From NCBI GenBank assembly GCA_011390365.1, contig JAABSM010000013.1, forward strand, positions 1 to 64,000: 64,000 nt of DNA, written 5' to 3'. The translations under genes and the position numbers were made by a program. This document shows positions 16,345 through 26,482 of the stretch, piece after piece (the first letter of the stretch is position 1; each line of letters begins with the position of its first letter). Origin of the DNA: Gammaproteobacteria bacterium. GTDB taxonomy: Bacteria; Pseudomonadota; Gammaproteobacteria; Chromatiales; Chromatiaceae. A model generated the notes under the pieces. The model did no database searches, was not told the DNA's origin, and saw only the letters and a program-made list of their open reading frames with translations.

Positions 16345-18543
16345 ATGGAAAACCCTCCATTGCTGCGTATCGCCATACCCGCCCCCCTCTATACCCTGTT
16401 CGACTATCTCCCGCCAGGCGACGTCGCGGCCGATCAACTGCGACCAGGGATACGCGTCAAGGTCCCCTTCGGACGCGGCAAGCGCATCGGCGTCCTGGTC
16501 GCCACCCATGTCGAGGGCGATCCTGACATGGCCAGCAAGCTGAAGGCCGTCGAACAGGTGATCGACACCACCCCGCTGCTGGATGATGAGACCTTGAAAC
16601 TGCTGCGCTGGGCGGCCGATTACTACCGCCATCCGCCGGGCGAGGTGATCTGCAGCGCCCTCCCGCCGCGCCTGCGGGATGGCAAGATGGTGACCGAACA
16701 TCGCACCATCGGGCTGCGTCTGGTCGCCGGGGCTGAAACCTCCCCCGATACCTTGGCCCGCGCGCCGCGTCAGCAGGCCATATATCAGACCCTTGCCCAA
16801 CAGGGCCCGCTCAGCGAGGCGGAACTGAGGGAACGCCAGGGCGATTGCCACGCCCCCCTGCGCGCCCTGTGCGACAAGGGTATGGTAGAACGGTTCGAGA
16901 TGGCGGATATCCCCGCCCCCGCCCAGACTTCCCCGCTGCGACTCAATCCCCAGCAACAGGCCGCAATAGACGCCGTCGCCGACAACCTGGGGCGCTTTCA
17001 GCCGCTGCTGCTTGACGGGGTCACCGGCAGCGGCAAGACCGAGGTCTACCTGCAAGCCGCCAACCTGTGCCTGGCGCGGGGGGGACAGGTGCTGATACTG
17101 GTACCGGAGATCGGCCTGACCCCGCAACTGTTGCGCCGCTTTCGGCGACGCATCGCCGCCCCCATCGCGGTGCTCCACTCCGGGCTCGCCGCCGGCGAAC
17201 GGGAGGCGGCCTGGCACCGGGTACGCACCGGCCGCGCGCGGCTGCTGATCGGCACCCGCTCGGCGATCTTCACGCCGATGCCCGACCTCGCCCTGATCCT
17301 GGTAGACGAGGAGCACGACCTCTCCTACAAGCAGCAGGAGGGGTTTCGCTACTCGGCCCGGGATCTTGCGGTGGTGCGCGCCAATCAGCGGGGCTGCCCA
17401 CTGCTGCTCGGTTCCGCCACCCCCTCGCTGGAGAGCCTGCGCAATGTCGCCCTGGGCCGCTACCAGGCGCTGCGCCTCGATCACCGCGCCGGCAACGCCC
17501 GTCCCCCCAGCCTGGAGCGGATCGACATCCGCACCCGCAAGCTGGACGCCGGCTTGTCGCCACCGCTGTTGCAGGCCATCGCCGCGACCATCGCCGCCGA
17601 TCATCAGGTGCTGCTGTTCCTCAATCGTCGCGGTTATGCGCCGCTGATGGTGTGCCGCGACTGCGGCTGGTTTCTCCAATGCCGTCGCTGCGACGCACGC
17701 ATGACCCTGCATCTGGGCATGAATCTGCTCTGGTGTCACCACTGCGGCGCGCAACGTCGTCCCGATCCGCGCTGCCCCGACTGCGGCGGCGAGGCGGTGG
17801 AGCCGGTCGGCCAGGGCACCGAAAGACTGCAACAGAGCCTCGCCCGGCGCTTCCCCGAGACCCCCATCCTGCGCATCGACCGTGACTCCACCAGCCGCAA
17901 GGGCAGCTTCGAGCAGCGGTTGGAGGAGATCCGCCAGGGCCACGCCTCGATCCTGGTCGGCACCCAGATGCTGGCCAAGGGGCACCACTTCCCCAATGTC
18001 ACATTGGTGGGGATCCTCGATGTGGACCAGGGCTTTTACGGCGTCGATTACCACGCCATGGAGCGCATGGGCCAGACCATCGTCCAGGTCGCCGGGCGCG
18101 CCGGGCGCGCCGATCTGCCGGGACGGGTGGTGCTGCAAACCCGCCATCCCGACCACCCGTTGCTGGAGACCCTGCTGCAAGAGGGCTACCGCGCCTTCGC
18201 CCAGGAGGCGCTGCGCGAGCGCAAGCTGGCGGGACTGCCGCCCTATCGCTTTCAGGCGCTTTTTCGAGCGGAGGCCCACAAACCGGAACCGCCCCGGCAA
18301 TTCCTCGACCAGGTCCGCCAATACCTCCTCCAGGGGTCATCGCCAGGCATCGAGGTGCTGGGGCCGATCCCCGCCCCCATGGAGAAGCGCGCCGGGCGTT
18401 TTCGCGTCCACCTGCTGGTGCAATCCGCCAGCCGCGCCCGTCTGCAACAACTGCTCGCCGCCCGAATTCCGGAGATTGCCCGCCTCAAGGGGATCGGCAA
18501 GGTGCGCTGGTCCATCGACGTCGATCCCCAGGAGATGGCCTGA
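16345..18543 (+). CDS. priA: Primosomal replication restart helicase PriA
   Basis: 732 aa. Reloads the replisome at stalled forks. The N-terminal 3'-DNA-binding domain starts LRIAIPAPLYTLFDYLPP. Helicase motifs include Walker A GVTGSGKTEVYL, motif II LVDEEHD, GSATPSLESL and QMLAKGHHFPNV. Two zinc sites use Cys clusters: CRDCGWFLQCRRC, then CHHCG and CPDCGG. I chose ATG 16345, giving the E. coli length; the 33-residue upstream extension is read through the palindromic spacer. Confidence 0.96.
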   Translation: MENPPLLRIAIPAPLYTLFDYLPPGDVAADQLRPGIRVKVPFGRGKRIGVLVATHVEGDPDMASKLKAVEQVIDTTPLLDDETLKLLRWAADYYRHPPGEVICSALPPRLRDGKMVTEHRTIGLRLVAGAETSPDTLARAPRQQAIYQTLAQQGPLSEAELRERQGDCHAPLRALCDKGMVERFEMADIPAPAQTSPLRLNPQQQAAIDAVADNLGRFQPLLLDGVTGSGKTEVYLQAANLCLARGGQVLILVPEIGLTPQLLRRFRRRIAAPIAVLHSGLAAGEREAAWHRVRTGRARLLIGTRSAIFTPMPDLALILVDEEHDLSYKQQEGFRYSARDLAVVRANQRGCPLLLGSATPSLESLRNVALGRYQALRLDHRAGNARPPSLERIDIRTRKLDAGLSPPLLQAIAATIAADHQVLLFLNRRGYAPLMVCRDCGWFLQCRRCDARMTLHLGMNLLWCHHCGAQRRPDPRCPDCGGEAVEPVGQGTERLQQSLARRFPETPILRIDRDSTSRKGSFEQRLEEIRQGHASILVGTQMLAKGHHFPNVTLVGILDVDQGFYGVDYHAMERMGQTIVQVAGRAGRADLPGRVVLQTRHPDHPLLETLLQEGYRAFAQEALRERKLAGLPPYRFQALFRAEAHKPEPPRQFLDQVRQYLLQGSSPGIEVLGPIPAPMEKRAGRFRVHLLVQSASRARLQQLLAARIPEIARLKGIGKVRWSIDVDPQEMA

Positions 18544-18609
18544 ACCACTGGCCCATCGCCGCCAGCGCGCCTAAACTGTCGGCATGCCGAATACCTCTGG
18601 AGCCTACCC

Positions 18610-21600
18610 ATGACCACCATGCCAAACCTGCTCATCCTCTTCTGCGCGGCGCTCTTCACCACCGCGCAGCTCCAGGCCCGATTTCTTGAGGACGATATCC
18701 GGGCGCTGCAACAGCAGGCCAGGGACAACGGCTGGGCGCGGGTCATCGTCGGCCTGGACGCCCCCTTCCGGGCTGAGGGAGGACTGCTGCCGCTGGCGCG
18801 CCAACAGCAGCGCCGCGCCATCGAGACAGCGCAAAGCGGTGTACTGCGGGGACTGAGCAAGGCGGACGCAACCCTCAAGGCACGCTTCAGCACCATCCCC
18901 TTCATGACCCTCCAGGTCAACGAGCGCGCCTTGAACGAGCTTGCCCGCAATCCCCGCATCACCTCAATCAACGCCGACCTGGAACTCTCCCCCACGCTGC
19001 TTGAGAGCAACGCCATCATCGGCAGCGCCAGCGCCTGGAGCGCTAGCTACCTGGGCAGCGGATTCGCGGTGGCGATCATCGGCACCGGCGTCGACAAGAC
19101 CCATCCCTGGCTGGACAACGGCAAGGTCGTCGCCGAGGCCTGCTTCTCCACTACCGTCGCCGGCGCCTACAGCTCGCTATGCCCCGGTGATACCGAGACG
19201 GAGATTGGCGAGGGTACCGGGCAACCCTTTCCGAGCAACGTGTCGGGCAGTTACGATCATGAAACCCATGTCGCCGGCATCGCCGCGGGTGCTGGCGTCC
19301 CGCCGGAACAGTGCGACGACAACGAAACCCATCTGGGTGTCTGCGGCGTCGCCCCCGGCGCGAACCTGATCGCGATTCAGATCTACACGGAGAAGGATAG
19401 CGGCGGCATCACCGGCCTCACCAGCGACATGGTCAAGGCGCTGGAGCACGTCTACCTGCTCAGCGACACCCACCCCATCGCCTCCGTAAACCTCAGCCTT
19501 GGCGGCGGCCGTTACTACGAACACTGCGACCTCTACTCCCTATCCACCGCGGCGGCGGTGGCCAATCTGCGTAGCGTCGAGATCGCCACCGTGGCCACCT
19601 CCGGCAACAACTCCTATCGCGGCAGCATGATCTTTCCCGGCTGCCTGTCCGAGGTAATCAGTGTCGGCGGCGGCAACGACAATGACACCCTCTACAGTCC
19701 CACCAACCTCAGCAACTTTCTCTCCCTGCTGGCCCCCGGATCCCTCATCACCTCATCGGTACCCAACGCCGGAACCGCCACCAAGTCCGGGACCTCCATG
19801 GCCGCCCCCCACGTCGCCGGGGCCTGGGCGGCGTTGCGTCAGGCCGCGAGCATTTCCGGCGTCAGTCCCGATATCGACAACCTGCTTGACGCCTTGCGCG
19901 CCACCGCTACCCGCATCGACTTCAACGCCGACTATCCAAACCTCAAGCGCATCAACGTGGACCTGGCCGCCAACCACCTGGTCGGCGGCATTCCCCGCGC
20001 AGACAATGTGGCCATCGACGGCGTTTTCCTGCCCGGAGAGACACTGTTTGGCAATTACGACTTCTTCGATGGCGATGGCGACCCGGAATCCGGCAGCGGT
20101 TACCGCTGGCAACAGGGCGACAACGCCACCGGCGTCAATGCCATTGACATCGCGGACGGGAACACAAGGGAGCATCTGACGACGGAGCGCGACATGAGCG
20201 GGTATCTGCGCTTTTGCGTCACCCCCTCCGACGGCGTCAACAACGGTGATGAGCGGTGCAGCCTGTGGCGGCGAGCCGCCCGGGATATCTACGTCGACGA
20301 CAGTGCTACCGGCGCCAACGACGGCACCGACTGGACAAACGCCTTCGTCCACCTGCAAGACGCCCTCGCGACTGTCGAGGCCAATATGGGCGACACCATT
20401 CACATCGCCCAGGGGGTCTACTATCCGGACCTGGGAAGCGATCAGACCGATGACTATCGCTACTCCACCTTCTGGCTGCCCGACGCCACCACCCTGCTTG
20501 GCGGCTATCCCGACGGCGGCGGCGTTCGCGCGTGGCGAAGCTATCCCACCATCCTCAGCGGCGACCTGCAACAGAACGACAACCAGCGCCCCTTGGTGAC
20601 CGACCCGTCAACCCTTACCGGCCAGGCGGACAACGCCTACCATGTGGTCACCGCCAGCCACCTGGAGAAAGGCTCGTTTCTTGAGGGACTCTACATCACC
20701 GCCGGATACGCCGATTACACCTACTCGCCCTATAACGATGGCGCGGGCATCTTCATCGAGGATGCCCGCCTGAACCTCACCCAGATCGAGGTCTCGGGCA
20801 ACACCGCCGACGACAATGGGGGAGGCATATACAATGGCATAGGGCGACTGGAGATCGATGACGGTCGCATCCTTGCCAATCTCGCCCGGGGCAACGGCGG
20901 CGGCATCTACAACACCCGCGCCCAGACCACCGCCACCAATACCCTCATCAGCGGCAATCAGGCCCACCACGGCGGCGGTATCGGCAACTACGTCTCCTCG
21001 CCGACCTTGTATCAGTGCATCATCAGCGGCAACCTCGCCAATGCCTACGGCGGGGCGATCTACAACATCACTGAAAGCGCGCCACGCCTCCGCCAAAGCA
21101 CCCTGACCGGCAATTACGCCAAGGAGTATGGCGGCGCGTTCCTGAGCTTTTACGACTCGCCGACATCGATCGAAAACACGATCCTGTGGAATAACGACGC
21201 CGTCCTGGGCAACCCCAACGCCTTCAGTGACGACACCTCCACCCCAAGCTATAGCCACAGCCTGGTCGAAGGCTCCGGCGGCAGCAACAGCTGGAACGGC
21301 GACTTCGGCATTGACAACGGCGGCAACCTGGATGCCGATCCCCTCTTTAGCGGCCCGATCACCGCCGACAATGCAACCGAAACCGGCGGCGACTTCCACC
21401 TTCCGAAAGCCTCGCCAGCCATCGACGCCGGCGACCATCAGAGCGCACTGCTTGCGTATGACCTGGACGGCCTGCCGCGCACATCCCCAAGCAATGGCCG
21501 CATCGACATCGGCGTCTACGAACTCCCGCAGATCGCCATCACCATCTCCCCCCAACCCACCCATGGCAATGTCACCAGCCTGAACGGCGAAATCCACTGC

Positions 21601-22206
21601 GGCACAACGAAAAACGCGTGTCAGGCCGCCTACCCCCTTGGCGCCAGAGCGGAACTCACCGCAACCCCGACAAGCGGCCAGCTGTTTACCGGATGGGGCG
21701 GCGACTGTAGCGACAACCTCAACTCGTTTACCCAGGCGAATCCGCTCACCCTGGACAACCTGCAAGCGGATCTTACCTGCTCGATCAGCTTCTGCGACGC
21801 AAACGACTGTGACGGAGATGGATTAACCGACGACGAAGAGAATCAGTTAGGAACCGACCCTGGGATCTACGATACCGATGGCGATGGACTGTCGGACGGG
21901 GAAGAAACCACTGTCACGGGCACCGACCCGCTGGACCCGGATAGCGACGGCGACGGGCTACTGGACGGAACGGATGAAGCCCCTCTCACCAAGGCCGTCG
22001 ATCAATGCACCGCGGCCGAAGCGGTGCTGTCGGGAAACTATTACGGAACCGAGCACCAGATATCCTGCCGCGCGGAAACCAAGGTCACCATTACCGATTT
22101 CGCCTGCGGCGACGGTGCCGCTATCGGCGTGATAGCCCCACTGATCGTGATAGGCGCTACCCATGTCGAAGGTGGCTGCAACAGTTACTGGACAACTCGG
22201 AATTGA
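18610..22206 (+). CDS. Secreted subtilisin-like protease with beta-helix, InlB-like and calcium-binding repeat domains
   Basis: 1198 aa. Signal peptide (~1-22), then an I9-like prodomain (~30-125). The S8 catalytic domain (~130-440) has D162 (IIGTGVDKTHP), H217 (DHETHVAG), N333 (TSGNNS) and S396 (SGTSMAAPHVAG). The usual HGTH is HETH here. Residues ~560-975 form a right-handed beta-helix with repeated NxGGGIYN/GNxA motifs and the DADPLF...SPAIDAGD...GRIDIGVYE signature of choice-of-anchor/polymorphic outer membrane repeat proteins. A Cys-containing divergent InlB B-repeat (FTGWGGDC) and thrombospondin type 3-like Asp-rich repeats (DGDGLSDGEE, DSDGDGLLDG) follow, then a short Cys-bearing tail. 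Good SD GGAG. Probably exported; no sorting signal or autotransporter barrel is recognised. Confidence 0.88.
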   Translation: MTTMPNLLILFCAALFTTAQLQARFLEDDIRALQQQARDNGWARVIVGLDAPFRAEGGLLPLARQQQRRAIETAQSGVLRGLSKADATLKARFSTIPFMTLQVNERALNELARNPRITSINADLELSPTLLESNAIIGSASAWSASYLGSGFAVAIIGTGVDKTHPWLDNGKVVAEACFSTTVAGAYSSLCPGDTETEIGEGTGQPFPSNVSGSYDHETHVAGIAAGAGVPPEQCDDNETHLGVCGVAPGANLIAIQIYTEKDSGGITGLTSDMVKALEHVYLLSDTHPIASVNLSLGGGRYYEHCDLYSLSTAAAVANLRSVEIATVATSGNNSYRGSMIFPGCLSEVISVGGGNDNDTLYSPTNLSNFLSLLAPGSLITSSVPNAGTATKSGTSMAAPHVAGAWAALRQAASISGVSPDIDNLLDALRATATRIDFNADYPNLKRINVDLAANHLVGGIPRADNVAIDGVFLPGETLFGNYDFFDGDGDPESGSGYRWQQGDNATGVNAIDIADGNTREHLTTERDMSGYLRFCVTPSDGVNNGDERCSLWRRAARDIYVDDSATGANDGTDWTNAFVHLQDALATVEANMGDTIHIAQGVYYPDLGSDQTDDYRYSTFWLPDATTLLGGYPDGGGVRAWRSYPTILSGDLQQNDNQRPLVTDPSTLTGQADNAYHVVTASHLEKGSFLEGLYITAGYADYTYSPYNDGAGIFIEDARLNLTQIEVSGNTADDNGGGIYNGIGRLEIDDGRILANLARGNGGGIYNTRAQTTATNTLISGNQAHHGGGIGNYVSSPTLYQCIISGNLANAYGGAIYNITESAPRLRQSTLTGNYAKEYGGAFLSFYDSPTSIENTILWNNDAVLGNPNAFSDDTSTPSYSHSLVEGSGGSNSWNGDFGIDNGGNLDADPLFSGPITADNATETGGDFHLPKASPAIDAGDHQSALLAYDLDGLPRTSPSNGRIDIGVYELPQIAITISPQPTHGNVTSLNGEIHCGTTKNACQAAYPLGARAELTATPTSGQLFTGWGGDCSDNLNSFTQANPLTLDNLQADLTCSISFCDANDCDGDGLTDDEENQLGTDPGIYDTDGDGLSDGEETTVTGTDPLDPDSDGDGLLDGTDEAPLTKAVDQCTAAEAVLSGNYYGTEHQISCRAETKVTITDFACGDGAAIGVIAPLIVIGATHVEGGCNSYWTTRN

Positions 22207-22521
22207 GGGCTCCGACGGGAAACACCTCGCCCGGATGGGGCGAGGCGGTTTGTTCAGGTCACGCCCGGGGAGGTGGATGCGACGCTGAATGTACATCATC
22301 GGGTTGTCGGCCTGGAAGGCGCGGATCCGGACCTCGCGTTCGCGGTCGTCGGCACTACCTCGACCGGGTGCTTGTCGGGGCGGTGGCCGTTGCGGACAGG
22401 GGGTTCGGCGAGCCTGCTCATGGGATTTGCATCCTTTGAACCGCGGATTGACGCAGACTAACACAGATTGTTCGATGCGCTGCGCGGATATCGACGACAT
22501 GCGGCGCGCGGCCGCGCGGTA
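22207..22521. other. Convergent intergenic region with a possible terminator
   Basis: 315 bases between the convergent protease gene and waaC. A stem CCTCGCCC/GGGCGAGG (22225-22245) followed by a weak T-rich stretch may terminate the protease transcript. The rest includes a segment near 22440 (GCGGATTGACGCAGAC) resembling short dispersed repeats. Frames crossing it are not gene-like, and nothing else was recognised. Confidence 0.5.
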
Positions 22522-23544
22522 TCACCCCCCTCGATCGACAAGCGCCTCCATCCCCGCCCACACCTGCTCCGGGGTAACGTCGATCAGACAGGGCGGATCC
22601 TTGACCTCTTCCCCCATGTAGGGACAAGCCTTCAGCATGCAGGGGGCGCAGGAACGAGAACTGGATAGGTTGCCCACCGGCTCGCCCTGGAGTCCGGTGA
22701 GCCGCTGGTCGGTGGGCCCGAAGATGGCAAGGGCGGGGATCCCGAAGGCGACCGCCAGGTGGACCAGGCCGCTGTCGCCGCCCACCACCCCGGCGCAGCC
22801 CTCGACGGCGCGGATCATCTCCGCCAGCTCCATGCGCGCCATCAGCACGCCGACGCCGGCGGCGGCGATGATGCGCTTGGCGCGGTCCCGCTCCACCTCA
22901 TCGCCCCAGGGAAAATGGACCTCGTAGCCCGCTTGCGAGGCCAGCCTCGCCAACGCGGCCCAGTGGCGTTGCGGCCACAACTTGGTGCGCCAGGCCGCGC
23001 CATGCAGAAAGATCAGGCAGCCCTTTCGTTGAGCCGCCTCTTGCCAGCGATTCTCGAGTAGATATCGGGGCGACGTCTCCGGCAGGGGATAATTGAAGAT
23101 CCGCGAAAAGAGTCGGCGGGTGCGATGGATGGCGTGCAGGTCCCGGGGCGCCGCCAGCGCGTGGTCATAGGCGAGGCAGGCCAAGGGCTCCCGGGCCGAG
23201 TCGCGGTCCAGGCCGACGCTCTTGCCGCGGGCGATTGCGCACAGCAAGGCGCTCTTGATCAGCCCCTGGGCGTCGATGATCAGGTCATAGCGGGTGGCGC
23301 GCAGATCGGCGATGAAACGCGGAAACTCCCCCGTCAGCGCCGCCAGCGGCTTCTTGCGCCAGCGCCGCAGCGCCACCGGGATCACCCGATCGACGGCGGG
23401 ATGGCGGCGCGGCAGATCGGTGTAGGCCTCTTCCACCAGCCAGTCGACGCGAATCCCCGGCATCGCCCCCATCAGATCGGAGAGCGCCGGGAAGGTGTGG
23501 ACCACATCCCCCAGCGAGGAGGTCTTGACCAGCAGGACCCTCAA
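22522..23544 (-). CDS. waaC: LPS heptosyltransferase I
   Basis: 340-aa GT9 family enzyme adding the first L-glycero-D-manno-heptose to Kdo of the LPS inner core. It starts [20 protein letters not shown], the signature of WaaC. Later motifs are [10 protein letters not shown] and [25 protein letters not shown]. The start codon is TTG (23544), overlapping the cysC stop as TTGA, so translation is probably coupled. Last gene of the leftward block that runs from mreB. Confidence 0.94.
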   Translation of the reverse strand: MRVLLVKTSSLGDVVHTFPALSDLMGAMPGIRVDWLVEEAYTDLPRRHPAVDRVIPVALRRWRKKPLAALTGEFPRFIADLRATRYDLIIDAQGLIKSALLCAIARGKSVGLDRDSAREPLACLAYDHALAAPRDLHAIHRTRRLFSRIFNYPLPETSPRYLLENRWQEAAQRKGCLIFLHGAAWRTKLWPQRHWAALARLASQAGYEVHFPWGDEVERDRAKRIIAAAGVGVLMARMELAEMIRAVEGCAGVVGGDSGLVHLAVAFGIPALAIFGPTDQRLTGLQGEPVGNLSSSRSCAPCMLKACPYMGEEVKDPPCLIDVTPEQVWAGMEALVDRGG

Positions 23545-24149
23545 CGAGGAATCAAGCCCCGTTCCCGCAGATTATCCAGCACCAGTGCGGTGCTATCCTC
23601 CAGGGAGAGTTGGTCGGTGGGAACCTCGATCTCCGGCTTCTCCGGCTCCTCGTAGGGGGAGGAGATGCCGGTGTAGTTCTTAATGATACCGGCGCGCGCC
23701 TTGGCGTAGAGCCCCTTGACGTCCCGCTCCTCACACACCTCCAGGCTGCACTTGCAGTAGACCTCGATGAATTCCCCTTCCGGCATCAGATCACGAACCC
23801 GCTGGCGCTCCTCTCGAAACGGCGAGATGAAGGCGGTGAGGGCGATGGTGCCCGCCTCGGTAAAGAGCTTGGCCATCTCGCCGATGCGGCGGATGTTCTC
23901 CTTGCGGTCCTCTTCGCTGAAGCCCAGGTCCGAGCAAAGGCCATGGCGAACATTGTCGCCATCAAAGACGAACGAGGCGCAGCCCAGGCGATAGAGGTCG
24001 CTCTCCACCGCGTTGGCCAGGGTCGACTTGCCCGCCCCGGAGAGCCCGGTAAACCACAGGATAAAGCTACGATGGCCGTTGCGGCGCTCCCGCTCCTCAC
24101 GGCTCACCGCATGCACATGCCAAACTACATTTTCACTTTTTAGCGTCAT
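23541..24149 (-). CDS. cysC: Adenylylsulfate kinase (APS kinase)
   Basis: 202 aa. Phosphorylates APS to PAPS. Walker A is [49 protein letters not shown] (substrate Ser) and [22 protein letters not shown] complete the family signature. The chosen ATG (24149) overlaps the end of waaF by 17 bases. There is no cysN/cysD partner here; it sits between the two heptosyltransferase genes. PAPS could feed assimilation or a sulfotransferase acting on the cell surface. The second option is inferred only from location. Confidence 0.93.
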   Translation of the reverse strand: MTLKSENVVWHVHAVSREERERRNGHRSFILWFTGLSGAGKSTLANAVESDLYRLGCASFVFDGDNVRHGLCSDLGFSEEDRKENIRRIGEMAKLFTEAGTIALTAFISPFREERQRVRDLMPEGEFIEVYCKCSLEVCEERDVKGLYAKARAGIIKNYTGISSPYEEPEKPEIEVPTDQLSLEDSTALVLDNLRERGLIPR

Positions 24150-25287
24150 TTTCTTGTTGCCCCAACAGTTCAACCATTTCCCGCTGGACGCGGGACACCT
24201 CGATCTCCTCCAGACAGGCGTAACTGCCGTCTGGGCACTTGCGCTTGAAACAAGGGCTGCACGCCAGCCCCGCGCTGATCACCCGACAATGCTCACCCAG
24301 CGGCGGCGTGAAGCCGGGATCGGATGAGCCGTAGACCGCCACCAGCGGACGCTCCAGCGCCGCGGCCACATGCATCAGGCCCGAGTCGTTGCAAACCACC
24401 ATCTCGGCCAGTGACAACAGATCCACCACCTGCCGCAGATCGGTGTCGCCGGCCAGATCGACGCAACGGCCCCCCGTCCCGGCGTCGACCTGGCGAGTCA
24501 ACTCCCGGTCCTTTTTCGATCCGAACAGCCATACCTGCCCCCCTCTTTCGATCCAGTCGCTGGCGATGCGCCCGAATCGCTGCGCCGACCAGCGCTTGGC
24601 GGGACCATACTCCGCCCCGGGACACACCGCCAACACCGGGCCTTTTTCGGACTTCAACCCGAACCGGGCCAGAGCGCCGCGCACCGACTCCGGCGATGGC
24701 CGCAGGCGCGGCCTGGGAAACTCTCGATCTCCCCAGTTCAGCTGCCCTTTGCCCGCGGCCAGGGCCACGAAGCGCTCTACCGTCATGGGAAAGCGTCCCT
24801 TATCGAGACGACGGGCGTCGTTGAGCAGGCCGAAACGCATCTCGCCAATCCAGCCGGTACGTTTCGGGATTCCCGCCCAGAACGGGACCAACGCCGCCTT
24901 GAACGAGTTGGGGAGCACGATGGCCTGCTGATAGCCTCGTTTTTTCAACTGATTGGCGATACGCTTGCGCAGCCCAAGCCTCAACTCGCCATGTCCGACG
25001 GGAAAGGCGAAGGCCTCGCTGACCTCCGGCATGCACTCAAGCAACCCGAGGCTCCAGGCGGGGGCGAGCGCGTCGATCAACACCGCCGGCTGTCGCGCCT
25101 TGAGCACTCGAAACAGGCTTTGCGCCATCACCATATCGCCAACCCAGGAGGGGCAAACCACCAGCACGCGGGGCTGGCCAACCTGCCCGCCAGACTCCGG
25201 TCTCGCCTGCGCGTTAACCTTGCCGGGAGCTGCCAATGTGGCGATATCCGACGACCAGCGCTCAAGTTTGTGGGTGCTTTGGCCCAT
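24133..25287 (-). CDS. waaF: LPS heptosyltransferase II
   Basis: GT9 enzyme adding the second heptose of the LPS inner core. Signature segments are [76 protein letters not shown] and a C-terminal [12 protein letters not shown]. Counting from the ATG at 25287 the protein has 384 aa with an unconserved N-terminal extension of about 38 residues. The real start could be a GTG within VLVV, but no nearer ATG exists. Fifty bases downstream of the zinc-finger gene. Confidence 0.93.
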   Translation of the reverse strand: MGQSTHKLERWSSDIATLAAPGKVNAQARPESGGQVGQPRVLVVCPSWVGDMVMAQSLFRVLKARQPAVLIDALAPAWSLGLLECMPEVSEAFAFPVGHGELRLGLRKRIANQLKKRGYQQAIVLPNSFKAALVPFWAGIPKRTGWIGEMRFGLLNDARRLDKGRFPMTVERFVALAAGKGQLNWGDREFPRPRLRPSPESVRGALARFGLKSEKGPVLAVCPGAEYGPAKRWSAQRFGRIASDWIERGGQVWLFGSKKDRELTRQVDAGTGGRCVDLAGDTDLRQVVDLLSLAEMVVCNDSGLMHVAAALERPLVAVYGSSDPGFTPPLGEHCRVISAGLACSPCFKRKCPDGSYACLEEIEVSRVQREMVELLGQQENDAKK

Positions 25288-25337
25288 GGGTCTCGGTTAT
25301 CCCTGCGTAGCGTCCACTCGACCAGGAGCGGCGGCGA

Positions 25338-25517
25338 TCAGTCCTGAAGCTCGAAACGAGCGCCGCAATAGGGGCAGCTCCCCATCTCTCCGGCTCTTTT
25401 CAGGGGAATGAATACCCTGGGATGGAGTTCCGCGGGATCTCGCCCCTGCTCGGGGCAGGAGACCGGCAGTTCATCGCGCCGCACCTTGCGCGGCTCACGC
25501 TGGGTTTGTTCCGTCAT
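25338..25517 (-). CDS. CHCC-type zinc-finger domain protein
   Basis: 59-aa protein too short for usual ORF cut-offs. It starts MTEQTQREPRKVRR and contains LPVSCPEQ, the HPRVFIPL segment and CPYCGARFEL. The Cys...His...Cys-x2-Cys pattern matches the zf-CHCC family (bacterial relatives of the NDUFS6 C terminus). The gene commonly lies next to ilvE and waaF in gammaproteobacteria, as here, 25 bases downstream of ilvE. Specific role unknown. Confidence 0.88.
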   Translation of the reverse strand: MTEQTQREPRKVRRDELPVSCPEQGRDPAELHPRVFIPLKRAGEMGSCPYCGARFELQD

Positions 25518-25542
25518 TGACGCATCTCTCCTCGTGATCGCT

Positions 25543-26469
25543 TCAGACCAGGGTCAGCCAGTCGGCGTGGCGCTCACTGCGCCCCTCCACGACATCGAAA
25601 TAGAGGCTTTGCAACCTCTCCGTTATCGGACCCCGCTCACCACTGCCGATGGCGCGATTGTCCACCTCGCGGATCGGCGTCACCTCGGCGGCGGTGCCGG
25701 TGAAGAAGGCCTCGTCGGCGATATAGACCTCGTCGCGGGTGATGCGTTTCTCCACCACCTGATAGCCCTGCTCCTGGGCCAGCTGGATGATGGTGCGCCG
25801 GGTGATGCCATCCAGCGCGGAGGTCAGGTCCGGGGTATAGAGCACGCCGTCGCGGACGATGAAGATGTTCTCACCCGAGCCCTCCATCACATAACCCTCC
25901 GCATCCAGCAGCAGCGCCTCATCGTAACCGCACTCCAGCGCCTCCTTGAGGGCGAGCATCGAGTTCATGTAGTTGCCGTTGGCCTTGGCGCGGCACATGG
26001 TGATGTTGACATGGTGGCGGGTAAAGGAGGAGACGCGAATGCGAATCCCGCGCTGCAACTCCTCCTCGCCGAGGTAGGCCCCCCAATCCCAGGCCGCCAC
26101 CATGGTATGTACCTGGAGGTTGTCGGCGCGCAACCCCATGCCCTCCGCCCCGTAGAAACACATCGGACGCAGGTAACCGGAAGAGAGGCCGTTCTCCCTC
26201 ACCACCGCCTTTTGCGCCTCGTCCAGGGTCTCCCGATCATGGGGAATCTTCATCCCCAGGATGTGGCCGGAACGCAGCAGGCGGTCGGTATGCTCGCGCA
26301 GGCGAAAGATCGCCGCCCCCTGCTCGGTGCGATAGGCCCGCACCCCCTCGAAGACCCCCATCCCGTAATGGAGGGTATGGGTCAATACATGGACCTTGGC
26401 ATCGCGCCAGGGAACCATCTCGCCATCCAGCCAGATCACGCCGTCCCGATCCGCCATTGTCTTGCTCAT
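25543..26469 (-). CDS. ilvE: Branched-chain amino acid aminotransferase
   Basis: Fold-type IV PLP enzyme making Leu, Ile and Val from their keto acids. About 308 aa. It begins with the IWLDGEMVPW segment. It contains HYGMGVFEGVRAY, the AKANGNYMNSMLALKEA region with the PLP Lys, DEALLLDAEGYVMEGSGENIF, and FFTGTAAEVTPIREVD. The ATG at 26469 is preferred over an in-frame GTG three codons upstream. The gap to glnE is 13 bases from this start. Confidence 0.96.
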   Translation of the reverse strand: MSKTMADRDGVIWLDGEMVPWRDAKVHVLTHTLHYGMGVFEGVRAYRTEQGAAIFRLREHTDRLLRSGHILGMKIPHDRETLDEAQKAVVRENGLSSGYLRPMCFYGAEGMGLRADNLQVHTMVAAWDWGAYLGEEELQRGIRIRVSSFTRHHVNITMCRAKANGNYMNSMLALKEALECGYDEALLLDAEGYVMEGSGENIFIVRDGVLYTPDLTSALDGITRRTIIQLAQEQGYQVVEKRITRDEVYIADEAFFTGTAAEVTPIREVDNRAIGSGERGPITERLQSLYFDVVEGRSERHADWLTLV

Positions 26470-26482
26470 TTTCGTCACTTCA

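Noticed and set aside
16114-18321. 735-codon open frame on the minus strand
   Set aside because: Antisense to priA and rich in Gln/Gly/Ala/His; no domain seen.
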